A stretch of DNA of 64,000 nucleotides from Ruegeria arenilitoris (GCF_013035315.1 NZ_WQHP01000001.1:496001-560000); one strand, 5' to 3'. Numbered from the stretch's first letter, positions 45,993 through 54,604 are shown. The notes: generated by a model not told the origin, from the sequence alone. Numbers and translations: made by a program.

Positions 45993-47507
45993 TCAGTCTC
46001 CTTTATGGTGAAACAGGCTGCGGAACAGGTGCCGGATATCCGGGCTGTCAAAAAGCTGAAAGTTTGCAATCACGCGATCGCGCTCGGCGTTTTGGCGCTG
46101 ATCCAGCACAGCAATCAGCCCGCCGACGGACAAGGCCAGTTGCGCATCTGCACGTCCCTGCGTGTTACTGTGCTGCTGAACAAAACCAAGCAGCGCCTCT
46201 TGCTGAACCGAAAAGTCGTTGAACAAACCAAGATTATCTTGGAGCTTTTTCAAAGGCTTGATGATCGTTTTGAAAGCTTTTGCATCAAACAGAGGTGCAA
46301 AGAACTCCATCAGGTAACGCAGTTTTTTGCAGTCGATCCGCAATTCGTGGACGTCCTCATCTGGTGTGTCCGGCGTGATGCTGCGCGCCAGTTTGCAAGT
46401 CTTGCGGTAGCGTTTCCAGATCAGGGCACAGGCGTATTCATAAGCCGTGCGGTCCGCATTCGGTCCGGGTTGCAGGTTGGCGGGGTCAGCGAACACCTCG
46501 GCCAGTCTGGTCATCTGTTGGTCATAGGCCTGCGAGCGAAAGCGGCGAGACAGACGGCCAAGGGCCTGAGAGCGTTCCTTTTCAAACTGCTTGAACATGG
46601 CCCGCGCCCCGTCATGTAGCTGTGGCGGGATCAGGCGAAAGTAGTCATCTTTTTCCAGCAGATACACATCCAGGTCCCGCACACGCCCGGTTGGCGCCAT
46701 CAAGTCGGAGAACTCGCGCTTTAAATCTGCGGTTTGTTCTGGTGAGAAAACCCCTTTGAACAGACTGATGACTGACCGCACACGACGCAGCGACACGCGG
46801 TAATCGTGCAAGAATTCGGTATCGATGTCCGCAATCACACCCGCCTCGTTCTGTCGGGCGACCGAGATGTAGGTGCGAACGATGTCCGTGGCGACTTCAA
46901 TCGAAGGCTCTTGGGTGCCAATGCGGATCTCGGGCTTGGCCTTGTAGACGGTCAGGTCCGGGAACAAGCCTTTGAACAAAGGTTCGACCCCAGTTGCGCC
47001 CGGCGCTGTTGTTTTGAGGTACTCACACGCGGTGTTGAACGCCCGGTCATACCCGCGCAGCGGTTGGACTGCTACAAGCGACACCTGTCCGCGATCCGAA
47101 GACAGTGTCATCACCGTCCCGCGCACCTGGGTTTTCTGAAGATCATCCAGAATGGCAAACGCACGATTTACGATCCGCCCTGCCCCAACGCTCATCAGTG
47201 CGCGCAGTTCGGGAAAATCGGCAAGGGCGTCCCGGACGGGTCCAGCGGGCAGGTTTTGTACGAACTTTCCTTTTCCCTTGCACCTTTGCGAAGTCGTTTG
47301 CCCATCTTTCAGCAAGTGCAGCGATCCGCCCGTTTCGATCAGGACTTTGCCCGACGCCCTCAGCGATTGGTCATGGCAATCCAAAAGCTCGAAACTTTGC
47401 GCCGGTTTGGCGTCATCCAACTTAGCGACCAAACCCCTCAGAGATTTGGAGAATCTCGCCTCATCCAATGCCCCTGGAATAACGAAGAAGCTGCTGTCTC
47501 CGGCCAT
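45993..47507 (-). CDS. CHAD-domain protein with diverged CYTH-like N-terminal half
   Basis: Encodes 504 residues. The C-terminal CHAD domain (about residues 205-500) has the recurrent His/Arg/Lys motifs: HDYRVSLRRVRS (234-245), TGRVRDLDVYLLE (273-285) and VHELRIDCKKLRYLMEFF (about 390-408). CHAD domains bind polyphosphate. The N-terminal half (SFELLDCHDQSLRASGKVLI..) resembles a CYTH fold by pattern but lacks ExExK and most of the catalytic basic residues. The start overlaps the RHH stop (TGATG); the ParA gene begins 3 bases after its end. Probably a polyphosphate-binding adaptor. Confidence 0.88.
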   Translation of the reverse strand: MAGDSSFFVIPGALDEARFSKSLRGLVAKLDDAKPAQSFELLDCHDQSLRASGKVLIETGGSLHLLKDGQTTSQRCKGKGKFVQNLPAGPVRDALADFPELRALMSVGAGRIVNRAFAILDDLQKTQVRGTVMTLSSDRGQVSLVAVQPLRGYDRAFNTACEYLKTTAPGATGVEPLFKGLFPDLTVYKAKPEIRIGTQEPSIEVATDIVRTYISVARQNEAGVIADIDTEFLHDYRVSLRRVRSVISLFKGVFSPEQTADLKREFSDLMAPTGRVRDLDVYLLEKDDYFRLIPPQLHDGARAMFKQFEKERSQALGRLSRRFRSQAYDQQMTRLAEVFADPANLQPGPNADRTAYEYACALIWKRYRKTCKLARSITPDTPDEDVHELRIDCKKLRYLMEFFAPLFDAKAFKTIIKPLKKLQDNLGLFNDFSVQQEALLGFVQQHSNTQGRADAQLALSVGGLIAVLDQRQNAERDRVIANFQLFDSPDIRHLFRSLFHHKGD

Positions 47508-47692
47508 CAGGATTGTCCCTTTCGAGACGCATCCAAATAGTCGTTTACAAGGGTCTCCACGATTTTCTGAACGCTGGTCCCCTCTTCAATCGCCCTGATC
47601 TTGAGCGCTTTCAGGGTTTTTCCGTCCAACCGCAAAGACGTGTTCGTCTTGCCCTTGTCGGGCTTTTCCGTGGCGTCCTTGTTCTTCGGCAT
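47507..47692 (-). CDS. Small ribbon-helix-helix DNA-binding protein
   Basis: Encodes 61 residues from the ATG at 47692 (GAGG 7 bases upstream). A charged N-terminal tail (about residues 1-15) is followed by a beta strand TNTSLRLDGKTLKALKIRA and two helices (TSVQKIVETLVNDYL), the ribbon-helix-helix pattern of CopG/ParG-like repressors. It is the first gene of the RHH-CHAD-ParA-CYTH operon and lies next to a perfect inverted repeat, so autorepression is likely. It may also serve as the DNA-binding partner of the ParA ATPase. Confidence 0.78.
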   Translation of the reverse strand: MPKNKDATEKPDKGKTNTSLRLDGKTLKALKIRAIEEGTSVQKIVETLVNDYLDASRKGQS

Positions 47693-47696
47693 CGAC

Positions 47697-47726
47697 GACC
47701 TCATGACAGCATGACGTCATGAGGTC
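47697..47726 (-). promoter_or_regulatory. Putative RHH operator / centromere-like inverted repeat
   Basis: GACCTCATGAC (47697-47707) and GTCATGAGGTC (47716-47726) are perfect 11-bp inverted arms separated by 8 bases, and a further CATGAC lies inside the spacer. It sits directly before the RHH gene start in the 148-base divergent gap shared with the TfoX-C gene. Repeated short half-sites in front of an RHH gene are typical autoregulatory operators. Confidence 0.65.
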
Positions 47727-47840
47727 ACATTCCAGAAAGCATATCAATGACTATTTTGCCTGTGCAGGCGCAGCGTCGAATTTCAACCGGCCAGCGAAAC
47801 AACCCGATGACTCTTTTTGGTCACCCGGCTAAGACGAGGC

Positions 47841-48188
47841 ATGTCTGATCCCGTCTCGTCGATCCGCAATCTGGGCCCGGCCTTTGAACAATCCTGCGCC
47901 CGCGCAGGCATCCACTCGGCGCAAGAGCTACGCACCTTGGGGGCCGATGCCGCCTATGCCCGGTTGCTGAAGGCGGGCACAAAGCCGCATTTCATTGGTT
48001 ACTATGTGCTGGTAATGGGGCTGCAGGGACGTCCATGGAACGATTGCAAGGGCGAGGAAAAGAAAGCGCTGCGACAAAAGTTTGATGCGATCAAATCCAG
48101 CGTCAACACTGCGCCGGAAAGCCGGATGATCGCCGATCTGGATGCAATCGGCGTCCGCGTGGCACCGAAAGACCTCAAACAGGTCTGA
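47841..48188 (+). CDS. TfoX/Sxy C-terminal-domain protein
   Basis: Encodes 115 residues from the ATG at 47841 (MSDPVSSIRNLGPAFEQSC; CGAGG just upstream). The segment IRNLGPAFEQSCARAGIHSAQELRTLGADAAY is the helix-hairpin-helix-like signature of the TfoX C-terminal domain, first seen in competence regulators; the N-terminal TfoX domain is missing, so this is a stand-alone C-domain protein. The function outside gammaproteobacteria is unclear. It is divergent from the RHH operon and convergent with ndk. Confidence 0.75.
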   Translation: MSDPVSSIRNLGPAFEQSCARAGIHSAQELRTLGADAAYARLLKAGTKPHFIGYYVLVMGLQGRPWNDCKGEEKKALRQKFDAIKSSVNTAPESRMIADLDAIGVRVAPKDLKQV

Positions 48189-48192
48189 AAAC

Positions 48193-48222
48193 GAAAAAGG
48201 CCGCACCCAATTGAATGCGGCC
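48193..48222 (-). terminator. Terminator of ndk
   Basis: Stem GGCCGCA/TGCGGCC (48199-48205 with 48216-48222) and, on the minus strand, a TTTTTC tail (48194-48198). It ends the ndk transcript 23 bases after its stop; on the plus strand it may also stop the TfoX-C transcript inefficiently. Confidence 0.8.
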
Positions 48223-48244
48223 CTTAGACTTGTTCAGCAACAGA

Positions 48245-48667
48245 TTAGCCGACCAGTTCGATGCCCGAGAAGAAGTAGGCGATCTCAACAGCTGCGGTTT
48301 CCGGAGCGTCCGAACCGTGGACCGAGTTTTCACCAACCGATTCAGCGAACTCGGCACGGATGGTGCCGGCTGCTGCGTCTGCGGGGTTGGTTGCGCCCAT
48401 GACTTCACGGTTCTTTGCAATGGCGCCTTCGCCTTCCAGAACCTGAACAACGACCGGAGCCGACGACATGAATTCGCACAGTTCATCATAGAACGGACGC
48501 TCGGCGTGCACTTCGTAGAACTTGCCAGCTTGTTCTTTGGTCATGTGGATGCGCTTTTGCGCAACGATGCGCAGGCCAGCTTCTTCGAACTTGGCGTTGA
48601 TTTTGCCAGTCAGGTTGCGGCGGGTTGCATCGGGTTTGATGATCGAGAATGTGCGTTCCAGTGCCAT
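48245..48667 (-). CDS. ndk: Nucleoside diphosphate kinase
   Basis: Encodes 140 residues. Equalises NTP/NDP pools by a ping-pong phosphohistidine mechanism. Seen: [15 protein letters not shown] at the N-terminus, [20 protein letters not shown] and the active-site histidine in [13 protein letters not shown]. Full length for the family. AAGGAGAG precedes the ATG. It has its own promoter region between it and the divergent or downstream neighbours and a terminator at its end. Confidence 0.97.
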   Translation of the reverse strand: MALERTFSIIKPDATRRNLTGKINAKFEEAGLRIVAQKRIHMTKEQAGKFYEVHAERPFYDELCEFMSSAPVVVQVLEGEGAIAKNREVMGATNPADAAAGTIRAEFAESVGENSVHGSDAPETAAVEIAYFFSGIELVG

Positions 48668-48782
48668 GTCGGCCTCTCCTTACAATGTGGCGCGAGACTA
48701 TGCGCCGAAATCCATCGCGCGCCGCCTAACACGGTATGTGCCTCATGAAAAGTGGAATGATTGCGCCTTTGACGTTTGCGGG

Positions 48783-49985
48783 TCAGATTGTGTCCGGCAA
48801 GGGCTGCGTTGCGTCGACCCAGCGGACGTAGAGAACAGAGAGCAGGCCGATAAAGCTGCTGACAAACATCATACCAAGAACCAGAAATGGCCCGTTCTCG
48901 GGGCTGACAAATGCGCCTGTAAGCGTTGTGAGAATTGCACCCAAGGCAACGATCATTGCACCGGAAAGCCCCGCCGCACTGCCCGCCAGTTTCGGGCGCA
49001 CGGACATGACCCCGGCGGATGCATTCGCATTGGTCAGGCCGTTGCCGAATCCGACGCAGATCGCTGATCCAAAAAACACCCATACCGACCCCAATCCTAC
49101 GCTGAACAACACCAGCCCGCCGAGCGGCCCGATCGACGCGATAATCCGTCCGATCAGGATCATCGTGGTCAGCTTTGTGCGCGCGGCGAAACGGCCAGTG
49201 ATGAAGTTACCCACCATGAAACCGCCAGTGATGATCCCAATGCCAAGCCCCAGCATTGCCGGGCTCAGATCAAACCACGCGGCTGCAACCAGCGGTGCGC
49301 CGGTGATGAAGCTGAAAAACGCCCCTATGGAAAATGCAGCACATAGCGCATAGCCCCAGAACCGACGCGCTCGGAACAGGTGCGGGTACTCTTTCAACTG
49401 GGCCGAGAAGGTTGCGGATCGGTTCGTATTCGTCTCACCCATGTCGGCCCACAACAGCACCAGCATCCCTGCCCCCAAAGCCGAGTACAGGATGAACCCC
49501 GCCCGCCAGCCGAACATCATATCAAGTGCTCCGCCCAACATCGGGCCAAGCATCGGAGCCAGGGCCATCGCCATCGCAACATAGCCCAGCTTGCTGGCCG
49601 CTTCGTTTGGCTCGTACAGGTCCCTGATCGACGCGCTGGACAGCACCGGTCCGGCCACGACTGCGGCTTGTAACAGGCGGAAGCCTAGAAACACCCAGAT
49701 CGACTCGGCCAAAACACAACCAACCGAAGCCACCGCGAAAATCGCCATCGAGATCAACAGGATCGGCCTGCGACCATATCGGTCGGACAACGGCCCCATG
49801 ATCAGTTGCAGCACGCCAGAAACGGCCAGATAGCCCGCCACAGACAGGTTGATCAGACCATAGTCGACCTGAAAGTCACCGGCCATTCGCGCCAGCGAAG
49901 GCAGGAACATATTCAGCGACAGCACCGACAGCGCCGTGGCAAAGATCAATGTGACCAGTGAAGGGGGCGTCCGAGCCGCGCGCAT
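48783..49985 (-). CDS. Bcr/CflA-type MFS drug exporter
   Basis: Encodes 400 residues with twelve membrane helices of the major facilitator fold. The motif-A-like loop GPLSDRYGRRPILL after helix 2 and the DHA1 arrangement (LNMFLPSLARMAGDF...) match the Bcr/CflA subfamily, proton-driven exporters of drugs such as bicyclomycin, chloramphenicol or sulfonamides, and of some dipeptides or cysteine. No regulator is adjacent. Divergent from the ABC-F gene. Confidence 0.88.
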   Translation of the reverse strand: MRAARTPPSLVTLIFATALSVLSLNMFLPSLARMAGDFQVDYGLINLSVAGYLAVSGVLQLIMGPLSDRYGRRPILLISMAIFAVASVGCVLAESIWVFLGFRLLQAAVVAGPVLSSASIRDLYEPNEAASKLGYVAMAMALAPMLGPMLGGALDMMFGWRAGFILYSALGAGMLVLLWADMGETNTNRSATFSAQLKEYPHLFRARRFWGYALCAAFSIGAFFSFITGAPLVAAAWFDLSPAMLGLGIGIITGGFMVGNFITGRFAARTKLTTMILIGRIIASIGPLGGLVLFSVGLGSVWVFFGSAICVGFGNGLTNANASAGVMSVRPKLAGSAAGLSGAMIVALGAILTTLTGAFVSPENGPFLVLGMMFVSSFIGLLSVLYVRWVDATQPLPDTI

Positions 49986-50093
49986 GATGCAGACCGTTTC
50001 ACAAAAGCAAACGACACAGCGCTAACACATCGACCGCGGTTTGAACATGCCAAGCCGCTGGCGGCTGCATAAAGGCTCTGCTAAGAGCGCGTC

Positions 50094-51947
50094 ATGCTAC
50101 GGATCGAAGACATAACCTATGCGGTTGAAGGCCGCCCCCTGTTCGATGGGACCAGCGCAACTATCCCGGATGGACACAAGGTTGGCCTCGTGGGGCGCAA
50201 CGGGACCGGCAAGACCACTCTGTTCCGGCTGATCCGCGGGGAACTGGCGCTGGAGTCGGGCAACATCGTCCTGCCGAAACGGGCCCGAATTGGTGGGGTA
50301 GCGCAAGAGGTGCCTTCCTCCGATGTTTCGCTGATCAACACCGTGTTGGCCGCTGACACCGAACGCAGCGCCCTTATGGCCGAGGCTGAAAGCGCCGAAG
50401 ACCCCGCCCGCATTGCCGAGATCCAGACCCGTCTGGCCGACATCGACGCCTGGTCGGCCGAGGCGCGCGCTGCCTCGATCCTCAAAGGATTGGGCTTTGA
50501 CGACGAAGACCAGCTGCGCCCCTGCTCGGATTTCTCGGGTGGCTGGCGGATGCGTGTCGCGCTGGCGGCGGTGCTGTTCTCTCAGCCCGATCTGTTGTTG
50601 CTGGACGAACCGACCAACTATCTGGACCTTGAGGGCGCGTTGTGGCTGGAAAGCTATCTGGCCAAATACCCGCACACAGTCATTATCATCAGCCACGACC
50701 GCGGGCTGCTGAATCGCGCCGTTGGTTCGATCCTGCATCTGGAAGACCGCAAGCTAACCTACTACGCGGTGCCTTACGACAAGTTCGCCGAACGCCGCGC
50801 CGAACGTCTGGCGCAGGCGGAATCGGAAAACGCCAAGGCCAAAGCGCGCATCGCGCATCTACAGAGCTTTGTGGACCGGTTTCGTGCAAAAGCGTCCAAA
50901 GCCGTGCAGGCGCAATCGCGCCTCAAGATGATCGAGCGCATCCAACTGGTCTCGACCCCGCAAGAAGCCGCTTTGCGGGCTTTCAGCTTCCCCGAGCCTG
51001 AGGAACTGTCGCCGCCTATCATCAACCTTGAGGGCGGAGTTACGGGATATGGTGAGACCGAGGTGCTGCGTCGCCTCAACCTGCGCATCGATCAGGACGA
51101 CCGCATCGCGTTGCTTGGCAAAAACGGTCAGGGCAAGTCGACCCTGTCCAAGCTGCTGTCCGACCGCCTGCCCCTGATGGCCGGCAAAATGACCCGCAGC
51201 AACAAGTTGCGCATCGGTTACTTCGCACAGCATCAGGTGGATGAGCTGTATGTGGACGAAACGCCTTTGGACCATATGCGCCGGCTTTGCCCGGATGAAG
51301 CTCCGGGCAAATGGCGCTCGCGGCTGGCCGGGTTCGGGTTGAATGCGGATCAGGCTGAAACCAAGGTTGGACGCTTGTCCGGCGGGCAAAAAGCGCGCCT
51401 GTCCCTGCTCATCGCCACCATCGACGCGCCGCATATGCTAATCCTTGACGAACCGACCAACCACCTAGATATCGAAAGCCGCGAGGCGCTGGTCGAAGCG
51501 CTGACCGCCTATTCGGGCGCGGTCGTGCTGGTCAGTCACGACATGCACCTGCTGTCGCTTGTGGCAGACCGGTTATGGCTGGTCTCGGATGGCACCGTCA
51601 AACCGTATGACGGCGACCTCGAATCCTATCGCACCATGCTGTTGGCGCGCGACAAGCCGGTGAAGGAGAAACCGCAGTCAGCGAAGGCAAAACGCCCCTC
51701 GCGCGAGGCGATGCTGGCCCTGCGCGCAGACCTGCGAAAATGCGAGGATCGGATCGAGAAACTGACGGACATGCATGACAAGCTGTCAGCCAAGCTGGCC
51801 GATCCGGCTCTGTATGAGGATGAAAAGATCAACGATCTGGAAACCTGGAACCGCAAGTTTGCCGAGGTGGTCGAAGCGATGCAAAAAGCCGAGGCGCTAT
51901 GGGTCGCCGCCGCTGAACGTTTGGAACAAGCAGAGAGTGCGGCATGA
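50094..51947 (+). CDS. ABC-F family ATPase
   Basis: Encodes 617 residues with two ATPase domains in one chain and no membrane segments. Domain 1: GRNGTGKTTLFRL, SGGWRMRVALAAVL, LLLLDEPTNYLD; domain 2: GKNGQGKSTLSKLL, LSGGQKARLSLLI, LILDEPTNHLD. The interdomain linker (about residues 240-320) is charged, as in ribosome-binding ABC-F factors (EttA/Uup/YheS types); a C-terminal coiled-coil (about 535-615) points to the Uup/YheS side. Acts on stalled ribosomes or translation quality control. Its stop overlaps the marC start (ATGA). Confidence 0.92.
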   Translation: MLRIEDITYAVEGRPLFDGTSATIPDGHKVGLVGRNGTGKTTLFRLIRGELALESGNIVLPKRARIGGVAQEVPSSDVSLINTVLAADTERSALMAEAESAEDPARIAEIQTRLADIDAWSAEARAASILKGLGFDDEDQLRPCSDFSGGWRMRVALAAVLFSQPDLLLLDEPTNYLDLEGALWLESYLAKYPHTVIIISHDRGLLNRAVGSILHLEDRKLTYYAVPYDKFAERRAERLAQAESENAKAKARIAHLQSFVDRFRAKASKAVQAQSRLKMIERIQLVSTPQEAALRAFSFPEPEELSPPIINLEGGVTGYGETEVLRRLNLRIDQDDRIALLGKNGQGKSTLSKLLSDRLPLMAGKMTRSNKLRIGYFAQHQVDELYVDETPLDHMRRLCPDEAPGKWRSRLAGFGLNADQAETKVGRLSGGQKARLSLLIATIDAPHMLILDEPTNHLDIESREALVEALTAYSGAVVLVSHDMHLLSLVADRLWLVSDGTVKPYDGDLESYRTMLLARDKPVKEKPQSAKAKRPSREAMLALRADLRKCEDRIEKLTDMHDKLSAKLADPALYEDEKINDLETWNRKFAEVVEAMQKAEALWVAAAERLEQAESAA

Positions 51948-52564
51948 TCGAACTGGCTTTCTTCATAACGGCGTTCACCACCATGTTCGTGGTGATCGAT
52001 CCGTTCGGCACCACGCCGATCTTCGTCGCTCTGACCCAAGATATGGATCCGGCGACCCGGCGGAAAACCGCGATCCGTAGTTGCCTGACCGCGGTCTGCA
52101 TTCTGGTTGCCTTTGCCGCTTTTGGTGAAGCTGTCCTGGGATTTGTCGGCATTTCAATGGAGGCCTTCCGCGTGGCCGGTGGCGCGCTGCTGTTTCTGAC
52201 AGCTTTGGACATGCTGTTCGACCGTCGCACCAAACGCCGCGAGGACCGGGCTGAGGAAGAGGAACACCCTGACCCGTCAGTCTTTCCATTGGCGATCCCT
52301 CTGATCGCAGGACCGGGATCAATTGCCACGATCATCCTTCTGGCGGGCCAAAACCCCGGCATTCAAGGCATCGCCGCCGCCTGCGCTGTCATGCTGGCGG
52401 TTATGGCCGTTGTCTTCATCTTCTTTCTGGCTGGCGGGATAATCGCGCGGATTCTGGGTAAAACCGGGCTGAACGTATTGACGCGACTGCTGGGCATGTT
52501 GCTGGCGGCGCTGTCGGTCCAATTCATCTTGGACGGCCTCAAGGCCTTTGGATTCGCGTCGTAA
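51944..52564 (+). CDS. MarC-family integral membrane protein
   Basis: Encodes 206 residues with six hydrophobic segments. Hallmarks include VVIDPFGTTPIFVALTQ near the N-terminus and PLIAGPGSIATIILLAG. Function of the MarC family is unknown despite early association with antibiotic resistance; it is not required for the mar phenotype. The gene overlaps the ABC-F gene by 4 bases, so the two are translationally coupled, which may hint at a linked role. A cytoplasmic acidic stretch (RREDRAEEEEHPD) sits at about residues 97-109. Confidence 0.9.
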   Translation: MIELAFFITAFTTMFVVIDPFGTTPIFVALTQDMDPATRRKTAIRSCLTAVCILVAFAAFGEAVLGFVGISMEAFRVAGGALLFLTALDMLFDRRTKRREDRAEEEEHPDPSVFPLAIPLIAGPGSIATIILLAGQNPGIQGIAAACAVMLAVMAVVFIFFLAGGIIARILGKTGLNVLTRLLGMLLAALSVQFILDGLKAFGFAS

Positions 52565-52605
52565 ATCCCCATATACAGTTCAGGAAATCTGTTTGGGGGT
52601 ACGTC

Positions 52606-53187
52606 ATGGACGGCGACAACATTGCACGGATTGCGTATCTGGGACTGCTGGGTGCGGCGGTGGTGGCTTGGTTCATCTCGCAAAACCGGCAGTCGCTGGG
52701 CAAAACGATGCAACAGGCCATGGCCTGGGTCTTTATCTTTATCGGTGTGATTGCTGTAGTTGGTCTGTGGGAAGACATTCGCACAACCGTTTCCCCTGCC
52801 CCGCAGATGACGGTCACCGGTCAAAGCATCGAAGTTCCGCGCGCCCATGACGGGCATTACTATCTGCCGGTTGAGGTGAACGGCCAGCCGATCACCTTTC
52901 TGGTCGACACCGGCGCAAGCCAGATTGTCCTCAGCTCGCAAGACGCCGAGCGCATAGGCATCGACCCCGATCAGCTGAACTATTTCGGCCGGGCCAACAC
53001 GGCCAATGGTCAGGTTCGGACTGCGCCGGTAAGCCTGGATACGCTGACTCTTGGGCCAATCACGGACCGCAATATCTCGGCCTGGGTGAACGAGGGTGAG
53101 TTGAACAAGTCCCTGCTGGGCATGGATTACCTGCACCGTTTTTCGAACGTCCAGTTCGCCAATGGTCGCCTTCTGCTGTCGCGTTAA
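52606..53187 (+). CDS. Retropepsin-like aspartic protease, membrane-anchored (TIGR02281-type)
   Basis: Encodes 193 residues with two N-terminal membrane segments (about 8-25 and 39-55), then a retropepsin-like domain whose catalytic motif is DTGA (D101, in FLVDTGASQIVLSS) with the flanking LGMDYLHRFS near the C-terminus. Single-domain retropepsin-like proteases act as dimers. This type is common in alphaproteobacteria and is predicted to be inner-membrane anchored with the protease domain outside. Substrate unknown. Lies 41 bases after marC. Confidence 0.85.
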   Translation: MDGDNIARIAYLGLLGAAVVAWFISQNRQSLGKTMQQAMAWVFIFIGVIAVVGLWEDIRTTVSPAPQMTVTGQSIEVPRAHDGHYYLPVEVNGQPITFLVDTGASQIVLSSQDAERIGIDPDQLNYFGRANTANGQVRTAPVSLDTLTLGPITDRNISAWVNEGELNKSLLGMDYLHRFSNVQFANGRLLLSR

Positions 53188-53213
53188 GGCGTCAGCACCA
53201 CTTTCACAATTGA

Positions 53214-53228
53214 GAACAAAATATGAAC
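53214..53228. promoter_or_regulatory. LexA (SOS) box
   Basis: GAAC-AAAATAT-GAAC is a perfect instance of the alphaproteobacterial LexA box (GTTC-N7-GTTC read on the other strand). It ends 16 bases before the ATG at 53245, placing it over the expected promoter or leader, and predicts SOS induction of the following gene. Confidence 0.8.
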
Positions 53229-53244
53229 ATGCTACCCTGACAGC

Positions 53245-53865
53245 ATGTCTACACATCTTCTTGGCCGCAAACCCGCGCGCGAGGTGCCGGGGATTGACCT
53301 TCATCCGCAGATCAGGCTGCAACTGGCCCGTGTGCACGAGGCCTGCGGCCCCGCCCGGCGCAGCTTTGCCATGTGGCTGGCAGGTCAGGCGCAGGGACCG
53401 GTGCTGTGGATTTCGCCCGCGTGGGAACCTGGCCAGTTGAACCCCGACGGGATGATGGCCTTTGCCGATCCGGCCCGCTTTATCTTTGTCCGCCCGACCC
53501 GGTCCGAGGACCTGCTGTGGTGCATGGAAGAAGCGTTACGCAGCGGAGCGATCCCGTTGATCATCGGTGACCTGCCGGGTGCGCCGGGGCTGACGCCGAT
53601 ACGGCGGATGCATCTGGCCGCTGAACAGGGCGGCGCGTTGGGGCGGGCTCCGCTTGGGTTGCTGCTGACACCCGGCGACGGCGGCGCGCAAGGGGTTGAG
53701 ACACGCTGGCACATGGCTGGCGATCATCGAGAAGAAGCCCGGCGCTGGACCCTGACCCGCCGCCGCGCCCGTGCCCTGCCCCCGGTCAGCTGGCACGCCA
53801 CCCAGACCAAACCGCGCGCCGGCTTGCACCTGCAGCAGATCGCCACAGAAGACACACCCTTGTGA
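53245..53865 (+). CDS. ImuA/RecA-like protein under SOS control
   Basis: Encodes 206 residues resembling ImuA (RecA/SulA-like) proteins: an N-terminal LGRKPAREVPGIDLHPQIRLQLARVHEACGPAR, then VLWISPAW, FIFVRPTRSEDLLWCMEEALRSG and GLTPIRRMHLAAEQGG, the usual ImuA-like strand-helix pattern. No Walker A P-loop is seen. A LexA box in front supports a role in the DNA-damage response. In many alphaproteobacteria imuA sits with imuB and dnaE2 (mutagenic translesion synthesis); neither is next to it here. Identification is from pattern and context, so moderately certain. Confidence 0.6.
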   Translation: MSTHLLGRKPAREVPGIDLHPQIRLQLARVHEACGPARRSFAMWLAGQAQGPVLWISPAWEPGQLNPDGMMAFADPARFIFVRPTRSEDLLWCMEEALRSGAIPLIIGDLPGAPGLTPIRRMHLAAEQGGALGRAPLGLLLTPGDGGAQGVETRWHMAGDHREEARRWTLTRRRARALPPVSWHATQTKPRAGLHLQQIATEDTPL

Positions 53866-53927
53866 ACATACGCACTTCACGCCAGTTGTGACTGGCCAAG
53901 GCATAGGGCGCGCCCTAGCGTTTCGGC

Positions 53928-54524
53928 ATGCGCAATCTGACAAGACGCTCATTCATCGCCGGGCTTGCCGCCCTGCCGCTGGCCCGCAAAGCCCGGGCTG
54001 CGCTGGTGCCGTACACACTGTCACGGTCAGGAACCTCTGTCGGCTTTTCCTTCGTACTGTCAGGGATCGCGCAATCCGGGACGATGCCGATCCAGTCCGC
54101 AAACATCCAAATCGACACCGAGCAGTTGCAAAACAGCAAGGTCACCGTCGTGATGAACGTGGCCGCCGCACGTACTCGATTGCCCTTTGCCCGCGGCCCG
54201 ATGCTGAGCGAGAGCGTCCTGAACGCGCAGCAGTTCCCCGCCATCACCTTTCAATCCACCCGAATACAGCTGGGCCCGACCGGTCGCATCTCGGAAGGTG
54301 CGACCATCACCGGAGACCTGACCTTGCGCGGGGTCACACGCCCGGTGACGCTGCAGGCCAACCTGTACCGCAAACCCGGCACAGAGGCTGACGACCTAAG
54401 CACCCTCTCGATTCTTCTGTCCGGCGCACTGGACAGGCACGAGTTTGGCGCATCCGGCTATCCCGATCTGGTCGCAGAAACAGTTTCATTGAACATCCGC
54501 GCGGAACTGATGCGCAACACCTGA
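53928..54524 (+). CDS. YceI-family periplasmic protein
   Basis: Encodes 198 residues with a Tat-type signal (NLTRRSFIAGLAALPLA..ARA), followed by the YceI lipocalin-like barrel: VGFSFVLSGIAQSGTMP, ILNAQQFPAITFQST-type segment (seen as SVLNAQQFPAITFQS) and GDLTLRGVTRPVTL. YceI proteins bind isoprenoid/quinone-like lipids. Role unknown here; no cytochrome b561 partner is adjacent. 62 bases after the ImuA-like gene. Confidence 0.88.
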   Translation: MRNLTRRSFIAGLAALPLARKARAALVPYTLSRSGTSVGFSFVLSGIAQSGTMPIQSANIQIDTEQLQNSKVTVVMNVAAARTRLPFARGPMLSESVLNAQQFPAITFQSTRIQLGPTGRISEGATITGDLTLRGVTRPVTLQANLYRKPGTEADDLSTLSILLSGALDRHEFGASGYPDLVAETVSLNIRAELMRNT

Positions 54525-54604
54525 CCACCCAAGGGCAAAAAACGACGCGCAGAGGTCGAATAAACACGCGCAGCGCTGGCGGATACGGTAATGCTGGGCC
54601 CACT

